Of a stretch of DNA of 64,000 nt, positions 41,405-49,782 are shown piece after piece (the stretch's first letter is position 1; every line of letters begins with the position of its first letter). The translations under genes were made by a program, and so were the position numbers. Where the stretch lies: assembly GCA_015232575.1 (NCBI GenBank), contig JADFZL010000024.1:29042-93041 (forward strand). The letters run 5' to 3'. The stretch comes from Candidatus Rifleibacteriota bacterium. GTDB lineage: Bacteria; Muiribacteriota; Ozemobacteria; Ozemobacterales; Ozemobacteraceae. Under the pieces are notes generated by a model. That model did not search any database. It worked only from the letters and a program-made list of their open reading frames with translations, and had not been told where the DNA came from.

Positions 41405-42439
41405 TCAGTGATTACGAACGATTTTTGCAGTAACTTTAGTAAGAGTTCCAAGACGGCCCTTGTTGAGATAATCAGCAACCATATTAATTGGTGGATTGAT
41501 GTGAAGGTGTTTCACAGTTGTGAGAAAATCAACTTCGTAATCTTTTATGTCTTTTGATGACTGATAGGAAACATTGTGAATCTGTGTTCCAAATACATAA
41601 ATTTTTTCGTTCTGACTGGCTTTTTCATTCATAGCCTGCGAAATATCCATTATCTTAACATCGCTCTTCAGAGAGTTATCATTGGAATAAGCAATGTATT
41701 TGCCAACCGGGGCGATTGCAACGCGGAAATTACCAAAAGTGGTTGTTCCACGAGCGCCGGTGTTGAGGGTTCCAGATATCTTTTTTGCATACCAGGTCTC
41801 AGCAGCTCCGACTTTGATTCTGGCAAGCTCAACAATGCCCTCTTTGATGTTTGTTGAAGCATTTGCTTTCGGAGTTATTCTCAACACTGCCTGATCTCCA
41901 AGATCTTTAACCAACTCATAGTTAAAGAGATTCTTGTTGAGAACGTTCAACACGAGCGGGTCAGTTCCCATTTCGTCAAGTTTTGATTTGGGATCTACAC
42001 GTGTAAGATAAGTTTTGATCTGGTTTCCCATAATAAGGCAGAACCAGTTGGAAACGCGCTTGTCATCAGGTGTATGATAACCAAGCCAAGTCGGCTTGAA
42101 AAGATTTTTGTTATCATCAGTGGCTTGTTTTTGAACAACCGCAAGAACACCATTTCCAATTTTTGAAAGAAGCTCAGAAAGCTCTCCGCCTTCTTTTTTG
42201 GAATAGTCTGCACCATTGATTACGAGACCTTCGTAATCGTAAGTTTTTTCAGAAACAAAGTCATAAAGATCTGCGATTCTCTCGTCCGATGCTTTTTTCT
42301 GAACATGGTAAGAAATCATGCTGCATTGTACCCATTTCTGATTTTCTTCGAAATGTTTAACAATTTCTTCAGCGGTTACGGCCCACAATTGCCCTGTTGA
42401 AAGGGCGAGAAAACAAAGAATTCCTAAAAGTTTTTTCAT
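41405..42439 (-). CDS. Exported LolA/outer-membrane-lipoprotein-sorting-like protein
   Basis: I start at the ATG at 42439 (GGAGG 7 bp upstream); the frame extends to 42475 without a ribosome site. A signal peptide follows (KKLLGILCFLALSTGQLWA). The mature protein begins TAEEIVKHFEENQKWVQCSM, like LolA-type and MMPL-partner proteins that start with a helix and then form an unclosed beta-barrel (LRITPKA, WYAKKISGTL, TFGNFRVAIAPVGKYIAYS). Such proteins carry lipids or lipoproteins across the periplasm and often accompany MMPL exporters. Here the exporter is encoded next downstream, which supports a lipid-carrier role. The family assignment is weak at the residue level. Confidence 0.55.
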   Translation of the reverse strand: MKKLLGILCFLALSTGQLWAVTAEEIVKHFEENQKWVQCSMISYHVQKKASDERIADLYDFVSEKTYDYEGLVINGADYSKKEGGELSELLSKIGNGVLAVVQKQATDDNKNLFKPTWLGYHTPDDKRVSNWFCLIMGNQIKTYLTRVDPKSKLDEMGTDPLVLNVLNKNLFNYELVKDLGDQAVLRITPKANASTNIKEGIVELARIKVGAAETWYAKKISGTLNTGARGTTTFGNFRVAIAPVGKYIAYSNDNSLKSDVKIMDISQAMNEKASQNEKIYVFGTQIHNVSYQSSKDIKDYEVDFLTTVKHLHINPPINMVADYLNKGRLGTLTKVTAKIVRNH

Positions 42440-42484
42440 GAAAAGACCTCCAGAAAAAATATACTGTTTACTCAAAACTATTTT

Positions 42485-42513
42485 ATATTAACCAAAAATA
42501 TTAAATCTGTCTA
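42485..42513 (-). promoter_or_regulatory. Possible promoter of the LolA-like/exporter unit
   Basis: On the minus strand TAGACA (42508-42513) and TAATAT (42485-42490) are 17 bp apart, about 45 bp ahead of the chosen start of the LolA-like gene. Confidence 0.4.
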
Positions 42514-42700
42514 TATTTTATTGAAAAATGTTTTCGAATTTTTTCAGGAATTACCCATTGCCTCGGAGAACGCCTTGTATAGCACTAGAGATAAGCATTT
42601 TGCAGTGTTTTTAGAGTAAAATCCTTTGTTAATGAGCTAAACTGGGATTTTTGAAGGGAGGGGAATTCATTCAAGATTATTTGAACATTTATTCAAATTT

Positions 42701-42750
42701 GATTGAATTTCAAATATACATTTTGCCAGATTTTTATTATAATTAACTAT
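42701..42750 (+). repeat. Dispersed repeat D, copy 2
   Basis: Nearly identical to 11522-11571 (gattgaatttcaaatataca onward). It lies about 70 bp upstream of the M4-like peptidase start and may contribute to its promoter region. Confidence 0.75.
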
Positions 42751-42817
42751 TCAGAATTCTGCAATTTGTTCTTCAGTTTATGTTTTTCAGGAAACAAATA
42801 TTGTTCAGGAAGTGGAT

Positions 42818-44539
42818 ATGCGAAAATTTATCGTATTAGCTCTGTTCTGTTGTTTTTCAATTGATCTTTTTGCTTTCGACGCAGATAAAAATCAGGCAAT
42901 TATTTCAGATATCTCAGAAAAGCCACTGAATTCAGTAGTTTCGAGCATTTCAGAAAATCTGAAAAGTAAATTATTCTTACTCAGAAGTAAAGCTGATGAG
43001 ATTTCATATCTGAGGTTTTCCCCTGATGGACAGCGTGTTCAGAGCATAATCGGAAAAATATCTCAGCCAGATGACTCTTCGACGAATCTTGAAAAGGCGA
43101 CCCGTTTTTTAAATAGTAATCTGCAACTTTTTTGTGAAAAAGTAAGTGAGAGTGATAAAGTAAGCAATAAAGTTAGTGATAAAGTAAGTGAAATTAGAAA
43201 TGAAAGTGAAAACGCGAGTGACAGCGGAAGTTCTGATATTGAGCTTGTTTTTAAGCAACAACTTTCAACCGAAAACAGCGAAATGTACATTTTCCAGGAA
43301 AAAATTTCCGGAATTCCGGTATATCGAAAAACTGCCAGCGTCTATTTTAACAGAAATGGTGAAATCGCACTTATTGCTTCAAATCTTACGAGTTCTGTTC
43401 GTGTCGCAAATAAGAGAACACTTTCCTCAAAAGAGGCAAAGGATGCCGCGTTAAAATCATTTTCTCAGGAAAAATGTGTTGTACAAAAAGACATCGAAAA
43501 TGTTTTGTTTCCCGGAGAAAACAAGTTGTTTGACGCATTGCTTGTACAAGTTTCAACTCAGTCGCCTCCGGGAAACTGGGAAATAATAATTGATTCAAAT
43601 ACCGGTGCGGAATTATACCGTGAAAATCTCTTGAGCTTTCAGGATACACACAGTGGCAGGGCAAAAGTTTTCCGACATCATCCCGCCACAGGAACAGTTA
43701 CGGTCGAAACTATTGAAAATCTCACCGATTCAAGACTTAATGGCCTGAATGTTTATGTTCAGATAGACAACAAAGTTGGCGCGTCTGGCTCAAACGGAGA
43801 TTATTTTTATGAAACATCCAATTATCATTTTGATGAAATAATGGCATATTATCATCTCGATTTGGCCTGGAAGTTTTATTCAAAGCTTGGTTTCGAAAGA
43901 GAGCGAATTGGCGCAGTGGTTCTTATACAATTTATGGATAACGCTTATTATACGCCGTGGGCGAATGCAATATTTCTCGGTGACGGCGGAGATCGCTTTA
44001 TGTCGCTGGCACGTGAGGAAAGCGTGTTATATCACGAATTTGCGCATTCAATAGTTGACAAGATTAAACCACTGCGCGGACAACATGGGCCTGCTATGAG
44101 TGAAGGGCAGGCAGATTATTTCGCTGCCTCGCTTTCAGATGATCCTTTGATTGGTGAGTATGTTGTTAAAAAGCAGAATCGTCCTTATTTAAGAAATGTC
44201 GAAAATAAGTTGAAATTTCCTGATGATTACAAAAATGAACCTCATCATGACGGGCAAATCTGGTCAGGAGCCCTCTGGGACCTCAGAAAAAAAATTGGAT
44301 GTGAAGCTGTTGACAGAATTTTGTTGAAAAGTTTCTTCTCCATTAGCGATGATCCGTTGTTTGCTGATGGATTGATCGCACTTTTACAGGCAGATAAAGA
44401 TCATTTTGACGGAAAATATTCTGATTCAATCATTGAAACTTTCGCTGCCAGAGGTATATGTCTCCAGCAGCCAAACTCTCTTTCAGGGGCTGAGTTAGAC
44501 CAGATGATTAAATTCAACTCAATTCACGAAAGCAGATAA
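42818..44539 (+). CDS. Secreted thermolysin-like metallopeptidase with propeptide
   Basis: I start at the ATG at 42818 (AGGAAGTGG upstream). A signal peptide (KFIVLALFCCFSIDLFA) is followed by an FTP/PepSY-type propeptide (about 40-280), which includes IPVYRKTASVYFNRNGEIALIAS and ends with GNWEIIIDSNTGAEL. The catalytic domain has HEFAH in LYHEFAHSIVD and the third zinc ligand in MSEGQADYFAAS, the gluzincin arrangement of M4/M36 peptidases. It should be secreted as a zymogen. A Lys/Ser/Glu low-complexity insert (KVSESDKVSNKVSDKVSEI, about residue 107) encoded by short tandem repeats lies in the propeptide. The gene is single. Confidence 0.78.
   Translation: MRKFIVLALFCCFSIDLFAFDADKNQAIISDISEKPLNSVVSSISENLKSKLFLLRSKADEISYLRFSPDGQRVQSIIGKISQPDDSSTNLEKATRFLNSNLQLFCEKVSESDKVSNKVSDKVSEIRNESENASDSGSSDIELVFKQQLSTENSEMYIFQEKISGIPVYRKTASVYFNRNGEIALIASNLTSSVRVANKRTLSSKEAKDAALKSFSQEKCVVQKDIENVLFPGENKLFDALLVQVSTQSPPGNWEIIIDSNTGAELYRENLLSFQDTHSGRAKVFRHHPATGTVTVETIENLTDSRLNGLNVYVQIDNKVGASGSNGDYFYETSNYHFDEIMAYYHLDLAWKFYSKLGFERERIGAVVLIQFMDNAYYTPWANAIFLGDGGDRFMSLAREESVLYHEFAHSIVDKIKPLRGQHGPAMSEGQADYFAASLSDDPLIGEYVVKKQNRPYLRNVENKLKFPDDYKNEPHHDGQIWSGALWDLRKKIGCEAVDRILLKSFFSISDDPLFADGLIALLQADKDHFDGKYSDSIIETFAARGICLQQPNSLSGAELDQMIKFNSIHESR
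43136..43215 (+). repeat. Intragenic short tandem repeat in the peptidase propeptide
   Basis: Degenerate units of gataaagtaagt / gataaagttagt keep the frame and encode KVSD/KVSN repeats. This is the same type of expansion seen in the synthase and in dikinase 2. Confidence 0.65.
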
Positions 44540-44578
44540 AAAGACACTGTAATTCAGGGCTAGTGTCTGTTATTGTGC

Positions 44579-44781
44579 TGTCATTTCGACCGAAGGAAGA
44601 AATCTGCTTACCCTTCGGACAGCAATTACCCATCAAAGCTGATCTTTTGCTCATTAACAAAGATTTTTGTTCTGAATGCAATGCGAAAGGTCAGTTTATC
44701 AAAAAAGCGATATAAAACGTTTTGCGATGCAATGTGTAATTGCTGCCTTTTGGGAGATCTCTTCACTCGGTCGAAATGACA
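44579..44781. repeat. 203-bp MITE-like element, repeat B with perfect terminal inverted repeats
   Basis: TGTCATTTCGACC (44579-44591) and GGTCGAAATGACA (44769-44781) are perfect 13-bp inverted ends. The interior is itself a long imperfect palindrome (agcaattac at the left, gtaattgct at the right). No reading frame of interest lies inside and no target duplication is obvious. It fills the gap between the peptidase and the next gene. Shorter members of the family consist mainly of the two ends. Confidence 0.75.
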
Positions 44782-44842
44782 ATGGATGAATTCAGAGTTA
44801 TTCCGTGCAATCCCGTGGTTGAAACCAGTTCCTGAAAACGAA

Positions 44843-45502
44843 TTATTTCGCAGCCATGCCTTTGGAGATGGCTTTTTCAAGTTCGGCTGCCAGATCTACT
44901 TCATAAGCCTGATCGGGAATCTTTGCATCATTGGCTATTGTGTTCATAAGTCTCATGCATTTGTAAAGATCATCATTGGAGAGCTTTTGCTTCATGGTTT
45001 TAATCTTTTTTCCGTTTTTTGTAACTTCCTCCATAAGAATATCTGACACATTAGCGACTTCATCCCTGCCGATTTTTTCATCGATGATTCCTTTGACAAA
45101 GCGAGTTACGATGACGTGTGATTTTTGTTTGTGAGCTTCGGGAATATCAGAGGTTTTCACATACTTATTTTCGAACATGATGCTCGACAAAGCAGGAAAA
45201 ACAGGACTTTTCACCAACGCCTGACCGACGTTTGCTACATTTTCAACGCTTACTTCAGAAGCACGTATTTTTTTTGTGAAGTTTTTTACCGGTACCATCA
45301 GTTTTTTGATTTCCTGTTCAGAAAGCTGCATACTGGTTACTCCGCTCTCGACAATCTGCTCTATCCCGACCGCAGCAACTTCTTTCATTCCGGCTATTAT
45401 TTTGAGATAAAGCAAATAACCGCCAATGGAACCGCCAACAATAATTACAAGGCAGCCAATGCCTAAAAAGGTCATCCAGTTTGATTTCTTCTCTCCGCTC
45501 AT
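44843..45502 (-). CDS. Single-pass membrane protein of unknown function
   Basis: The 219-residue protein has a short basic N-terminus, one transmembrane segment (FLGIGCLVIIVGGSIGGYLLYLKI, about 12-35) and a helical, charged remainder that should lie outside the cytoplasm. Hydrophobic/charged periodicity (EQEIKKLMVPVKNFTKKI, KIGRDEVANVSDILMEEVTK) suggests helix bundles. I recognise no family. It is flanked by repeat elements on both sides and is probably monocistronic. Confidence 0.55.
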   Translation of the reverse strand: MSGEKKSNWMTFLGIGCLVIIVGGSIGGYLLYLKIIAGMKEVAAVGIEQIVESGVTSMQLSEQEIKKLMVPVKNFTKKIRASEVSVENVANVGQALVKSPVFPALSSIMFENKYVKTSDIPEAHKQKSHVIVTRFVKGIIDEKIGRDEVANVSDILMEEVTKNGKKIKTMKQKLSNDDLYKCMRLMNTIANDAKIPDQAYEVDLAAELEKAISKGMAAK

Positions 45503-45562
45503 TCCATGATTTCTCCCTTGTTAAGCTATTTTCTAGCATTCTGTACTATTGTAGTGATTGTA

Positions 45563-45594
45563 ATTATAGTTTACTATTTGAAAATGTGCAATTT
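45563..45594 (+). repeat. Dispersed repeat D, partial copy 3
   Basis: The right-hand part of repeat D (attata..tttactatttgaaaatgtgc and aattt) matches 11557-11588. It lies just upstream of the single-pass membrane protein gene, as copy 1 does for the small helical protein gene. Confidence 0.55.
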
Positions 45595-45656
45595 ATACTT
45601 TTTCTCTCGGTATATTGTACTCTAAATTTTGACTCTGTAGCAGATTCACTGAAATT

Positions 45657-45722
45657 ATATCAACGCTTAATGAAAGATTCCTGTTTTCTCCTTCTACCCG
45701 ACGTCAGCGTGGTCTTCTCCTA
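45657..45722 (+). repeat. Dispersed repeat A, copy 3
   Basis: A more diverged member (atatcaacgcttaatgaaag, then ttcctgttttctcc). The hairpin is partly decayed. Confidence 0.7.
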
Positions 45723-45750
45723 AAATTGGTTGTCACCAATAACGATTCAT

Positions 45751-45815
45751 TGTCATCTCGACCGACGGGAGAGATCTTGCTTTTATGAGATATTTCACAT
45801 TCGTTCGAGATGACA
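45751..45815. repeat. Dispersed palindromic repeat B, copy 4
   Basis: TGTCATCTCGA (45751-45761) and TCGAGATGACA (45805-45815) are perfect 11-bp inverted arms. With repeat A just upstream and repeat C just downstream, this gap is a nest of repeats. Confidence 0.75.
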
Positions 45816-45870
45816 ACCGACCTTTAAGTTAACGCATATAAACCGGAACATTTCTAGGTCTGTTTATATA

Positions 45871-45901
45871 TAACTGCTTAATAATTCGGGGCAAGTGCCT
45901 G
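45871..45901 (+). repeat. Dispersed repeat C, copy 2
   Basis: Two mismatches over 31 bp relative to 8906-8936 (taactgcttaataattcggg, then gcaagtgcctg). Confidence 0.7.
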
Positions 45902-45950
45902 CTAATTAAATCTATTTCTACATTACTGATCAGCTGTTTTTATTCAGTGT

Positions 45951-47156
45951 CTAAATTTTTTCCTCTTTCTTATCTACCCAGTGTTTGCGAGACAATTCTG
46001 CGGAAATCAGCCCGGAAAGCATGAATAAGCCTGCAACGGCAAGCAAAGTTCTGCTTCCGGTGATTGGTTGAAGAACATTCCCGGCAAGCGAAGCCGCGAA
46101 TCCTCTTAAACCCATCAGAAATACGTAAACTGATGCATAAGCCGGCAAAGAATCTTTTGGTACAGAAGCTATCAAAAGCTGGGTCCAGGTCATATCGAAA
46201 CCTGCGTTCTGAATTCCGGTGATGAGGTATGGAAAGACAAGAAAAGACGTAGTAGGCGCAAACATAAAGAGCCATGGAATAAAAATTCCCCATGAATAAC
46301 ATAAAAATAATGCTCTCTGTGGACCTTTCCTTGAAGCGAAACGACCCATGAAAATAAATCCCAGAACAAGCGTCAGGTTGGTGATTGACGTAAGAGAACC
46401 AAACATTGAATATGAAATATCGAATTTTTCAACCAGATACGTCGGAATTATGCCAAACATAAGTAAATTTCCGAAACCGTACAACATGACCGTAACATTA
46501 AGCCAGAAGAAAGCATTGTATGACTTCAGCATTGTCGGAATATCAGAAATTTTTAAATCAGTTGAGTAAAAAACAGGTGAAGAAATTCCGGAAAAAATCT
46601 GTAAAAATGTTACTGCCGAAATCAAACCGGAGATTCCTGCAAGAGAAAACGCAAGAATTGAATTATTCTGATCAATAAGCATTCCGCTTAACAATGCGCC
46701 GACAATCTGAAATGCAGCCTGAAAAGACCTGACGTATCCCATCGCGCAACTTCTGCCGGCATCAGAATACATGTCCCTCAGAACTCGTGTGTAGGCAGTT
46801 AAACCTATTCCCTCAAAATACTGGTTAACAAAATATATCATAATGATTATCCATGGTTCTGAAAAACATGTTATAAGAATCACAATTGGCCTGAAAATAA
46901 TCATTGGATAACAGAGAATTTTTATTGCCTTGTACCCATTGAAGAATTTGAGTATTGGAAGAGTGAAAATAAGTGCCAGGAAAGGAATACCCATGCATAT
47001 TCCCATCTGAAAGTAGTCAGCATGCATCCTTTTCAATATCACTGGTACAAAGGGAAGGAAAAACCCCAGATACAAGCCGTAGTAGGCTGATGATATTGAA
47101 TCAATACGAAAAATTTTCCGGTCAATTTCCGGAAGTTTATTTACAAAAGGGATCAT
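45951..47156 (-). CDS. Major facilitator superfamily transporter
   Basis: The 401-residue protein has twelve hydrophobic segments in the MFS pattern, starting with ISSAYYGLYLGFFLPFVPVIL and ending with LLAVAGLFMLSGLISAEL. The loop between TM2 and TM3 region (FFNGYKAIKIL) and the symmetric loop FMGRFASRKGPQRALFL correspond to the degenerate MFS motif A (GxLaDrxGrkr). RDMYSDAGRSCAMGYVRSFQA in TM4/5 resembles families that move sugars or drugs. The substrate is not readable. The gene is single on the minus strand. Confidence 0.8.
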   Translation of the reverse strand: MIPFVNKLPEIDRKIFRIDSISSAYYGLYLGFFLPFVPVILKRMHADYFQMGICMGIPFLALIFTLPILKFFNGYKAIKILCYPMIIFRPIVILITCFSEPWIIIMIYFVNQYFEGIGLTAYTRVLRDMYSDAGRSCAMGYVRSFQAAFQIVGALLSGMLIDQNNSILAFSLAGISGLISAVTFLQIFSGISSPVFYSTDLKISDIPTMLKSYNAFFWLNVTVMLYGFGNLLMFGIIPTYLVEKFDISYSMFGSLTSITNLTLVLGFIFMGRFASRKGPQRALFLCYSWGIFIPWLFMFAPTTSFLVFPYLITGIQNAGFDMTWTQLLIASVPKDSLPAYASVYVFLMGLRGFAASLAGNVLQPITGSRTLLAVAGLFMLSGLISAELSRKHWVDKKEEKI

Positions 47157-47337
47157 TATTCTGTCTATATTACTCTAATACGAGTAAGGAATCAAATTCT
47201 TTTTTCTGAAATCAACAGATAATACATTGCAGAAAAACTTACAGAATATTGCTGAACAAGATATTTTATGTGGATTTTTCCTTTGAAAACTTACATTCTG
47301 TACGCTCACTATTTTTGATGTACAGGAGGCTCCTTTA

Positions 47338-47580
47338 TGAAGCGGCATTGTTTTGGCAAGTATTACCTTCATTAAAACAGATACCGCCAATGGAAATGTT
47401 GCTGTAAGCGGCACAGATACATCATCACGAACTATTCCTGCCACCCGAATAACCGGCAGCGGAACAGTGAAATTGCAAGTTCTGGCCGGAACCGCTTCAG
47501 ATACGCTTGGAAACTTTGCTGACGATTCGGCTCTCTGTGCGACAATTATTTCTTTTAAATTCAGAATTGATTTTAAATGA
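47338..47580 (+). pseudogene. Fragment of a bacterial Ig-like repeat protein
   Basis: AGGAGG at about 47324 precedes an ATG (47338) whose frame stops after 12 codons. The next frame (from 47353) reads like one Ig-like/cadherin-type module of large adhesins (ANGNVAVSGTDTSSRTI, ITGSGTVKLQVLAGTASDT, LGNFADDSA). Such modules usually occur in tandem in proteins of a thousand residues or more. Only this single piece remains, so it is a remnant. Confidence 0.5.
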
Positions 47581-47586
47581 AGTTGT

Positions 47587-48537
47587 TCAATGAGATATTT
47601 TCTCTTTCAGATTCGCTTCATAAATTGTAAAGCCTTTTTCGTCTCCTGAAAAACCAAATATCCTGTCATTTTTTTCAAATATCCATTGCGAAACCAGATG
47701 TGGTCCCTGAAGCACAGGAAGTGCGCAAATTTCAAAAGCATTCCCATCTTTGTCAAAAGAAAACATGCGCAAAATATTTTCATGATTCCTGGAAACTGCT
47801 GCAAAAACTGGTATTCCATGAGAATCCACACCCAGGATTTTTGAAAAAACAATTTTATCACCAGGTAATTCCACCTCAGAATATGTCTCGGGTTCACCCT
47901 GTTCATAAAACCACGGAGCAACAAGTATCTTCCGCTGATTTTCAATTCCATAATAGGCAATTCCAAAAATATTCTCTTTTGTTCCAGCGGGCTCCATTGC
48001 GTCTGATGGATAAAGAAACCATTTTCCTTTTCTGTAAATCCAAAGTTCCGAGGATTGATTTTCAATTGCAATCAGATCTTCAGAAATAAACAGCATCCGA
48101 TTTGGACTTTTCCACGGAACCTGAATGGAACTCTGAACTTCGCCAGTCTGAAGATTATACTTTATTATAGCTGGCGATTCCGCCATGCAGATGAAAATGC
48201 TGCCACTGGAAACAGAAAAATCAGACGGAATGCCTTCAGAAAGCTTGAAAAGACTTGTTTTGCCTCCAGGAGCAAAGCATACCATCCTTTTGTTCATCGA
48301 ATCGCTTATCCAGACTCTATTCTCATCATCAACATGAAATGCTGAGGGGCCGGTTTTTATCCCTTCCCTGAAAACTCCTGAAGCAATCCATGAAACACCA
48401 ATCTGATCTGAAGCATTCCCCCATGTACCATGAAAAACAGGTTCAATTTTAAATACAGGCGCTGGGAATTGCTCAGCAGATGCAGCAAAAAATGTAATAA
48501 AAGAGAGCAGACAGAGAATTGGAATAAGTTTTTTCAT
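47587..48537 (-). CDS. Exported beta-propeller-like protein
   Basis: The 316-residue protein has a signal peptide (MKKLIPILCLLSFITFFAASA). The rest shows repeated four-strand units with an aromatic/Gly pattern typical of NHL/six-bladed propellers: GPSAFHVDDENRVWISDSMNKRMVCF, SGSIFICMAESPAIIKYNL, EDLIAIENQSSELWIYR, and later blades. Such proteins usually bind ligands or scaffold complexes in the periplasm. It follows the SH3/NlpC peptidase gene by 3 bp and is co-transcribed with it, which suggests a cell-wall or envelope role. Confidence 0.6.
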   Translation of the reverse strand: MKKLIPILCLLSFITFFAASAEQFPAPVFKIEPVFHGTWGNASDQIGVSWIASGVFREGIKTGPSAFHVDDENRVWISDSMNKRMVCFAPGGKTSLFKLSEGIPSDFSVSSGSIFICMAESPAIIKYNLQTGEVQSSIQVPWKSPNRMLFISEDLIAIENQSSELWIYRKGKWFLYPSDAMEPAGTKENIFGIAYYGIENQRKILVAPWFYEQGEPETYSEVELPGDKIVFSKILGVDSHGIPVFAAVSRNHENILRMFSFDKDGNAFEICALPVLQGPHLVSQWIFEKNDRIFGFSGDEKGFTIYEANLKEKISH

Positions 48538-48540
48538 ATT

Positions 48541-49782
48541 TTATGCGGTCAGAAGTGAACGAACCTTGTCCATCCCTTTCAAACGGAATGTTCCTTTGTA
48601 ATTTTCCAAATCATTTTCAGTTAATGTTTTTTCAATCGGCACATCACCCATCATTACTACCTTAATATTTCCTTTGGAGTCAAGACCTCTGAAAATCATT
48701 GAATGGTGGTAAAGATTATGGCCATAGTCAAAACCAATAATATCACCCGAACGAATTCCAGGTGGAGGCGGCGGGCGATAGCCAGGGTTTACTTCATCGG
48801 AAACCGACTTCGACCAGAAACCTGCAGCAGATGTCCGGGATGGAATAGGCCATTTTACAGCAGCATCGGCATAAAGTTCCTGCTGGACTCTCTGTACAAA
48901 GCCGCTGCAATCAATTCCGGCAATGGAATCAAATTCTTTCTTTGCTGCAGCTGATTTCCATTTCCAGGTCTTGATGTCAACCATTTTTTCATAATATTCT
49001 TCTGATTCAAGCCCAACGCGGGCACCATTTGCTTTTTTCTTTCTGAACTGCTCAATAGTATCGTATCCTCCGAATTTAAAAACAATGGGTTCATCAATAT
49101 ACGGCTTGGTAATCTTGTCTATTTTCTCAACGAAAGCGGCATCCTCAAGCTGAGGCTCAATTCTGGCGAGCTTTTCTCTGGCCTCATTGTATTTGCCAAG
49201 TTTGTACAGACATTTTGCCTGAAGATAAGCGGCTTCCAGGGGATTTCCGGAATCTGACATGGCCAGATCATATGCTTTCTGATAATCACCACGTTTATAA
49301 TGATTATTTGCCCGTCCGATTCTCCACCAGTTACCAAATCGATCAAGATTCAGTTTTGTTGAACCCAACAGGCGTTCCCAGCGTGAAAATGAACTCGAAA
49401 GAGATGAAATCACGTTCTGGTCGGAAGAGTTATTATTGTATTCTGGAATAGCCGATGTCGTCAATAAATTACCATATATCCAGCCAGTAACACCATTGTC
49501 GAATCTGACGAGTTTCCAACCGGATTTCATTCCGATGACTTCACCTTTGGAACCTCTGGGAAGCACTTTAATTACACCGTTTTTCATTCCCGGGCCCGAA
49601 CGGATGTTAACCCAGGCCTCTGAAATGGACACTGTTGATGTTTGTTCTGTACGCAGCCCGAAGCCTGTAACAACAGTCTGTCTGTTTTCCTGAAAAGGAT
49701 TTCCATATAAGAAAACCGGAAACAAACCAAAGTTCAGGAAAAGAAATAAAACTACATGTTCAGTTAAAAATTTTCTTCTCAA
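48541..49782 (-). CDS. Exported cell-wall peptidase: SH3b, TPR and NlpC/P60 domains
   Basis: The start is a TTG at 49782 (GAGGTG 6 bp upstream), followed by an N-terminal signal segment (HVVLFLFLNFGLFPVFLYG). Residues about 50-110 are a bacterial SH3 domain (AWVNIRSGPGMKNGVIKVLPRGSKGEVIG). Residues about 150-220 hold TPR-like helices (HYKRGDYQKAYDLAMSD, AAYLQAKCLYKLGKYNEAREKL). The C-terminal 150 residues are an NlpC/P60 or related papain-fold peptidase with Cys in GIDCSGFVQ and His in NLYHHSMIFRG. Such enzymes cut peptide stems of peptidoglycan. First gene of a two-gene unit with the propeller protein. Confidence 0.78.
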   Translation of the reverse strand: MRRKFLTEHVVLFLFLNFGLFPVFLYGNPFQENRQTVVTGFGLRTEQTSTVSISEAWVNIRSGPGMKNGVIKVLPRGSKGEVIGMKSGWKLVRFDNGVTGWIYGNLLTTSAIPEYNNNSSDQNVISSLSSSFSRWERLLGSTKLNLDRFGNWWRIGRANNHYKRGDYQKAYDLAMSDSGNPLEAAYLQAKCLYKLGKYNEAREKLARIEPQLEDAAFVEKIDKITKPYIDEPIVFKFGGYDTIEQFRKKKANGARVGLESEEYYEKMVDIKTWKWKSAAAKKEFDSIAGIDCSGFVQRVQQELYADAAVKWPIPSRTSAAGFWSKSVSDEVNPGYRPPPPPGIRSGDIIGFDYGHNLYHHSMIFRGLDSKGNIKVVMMGDVPIEKTLTENDLENYKGTFRLKGMDKVRSLLTA

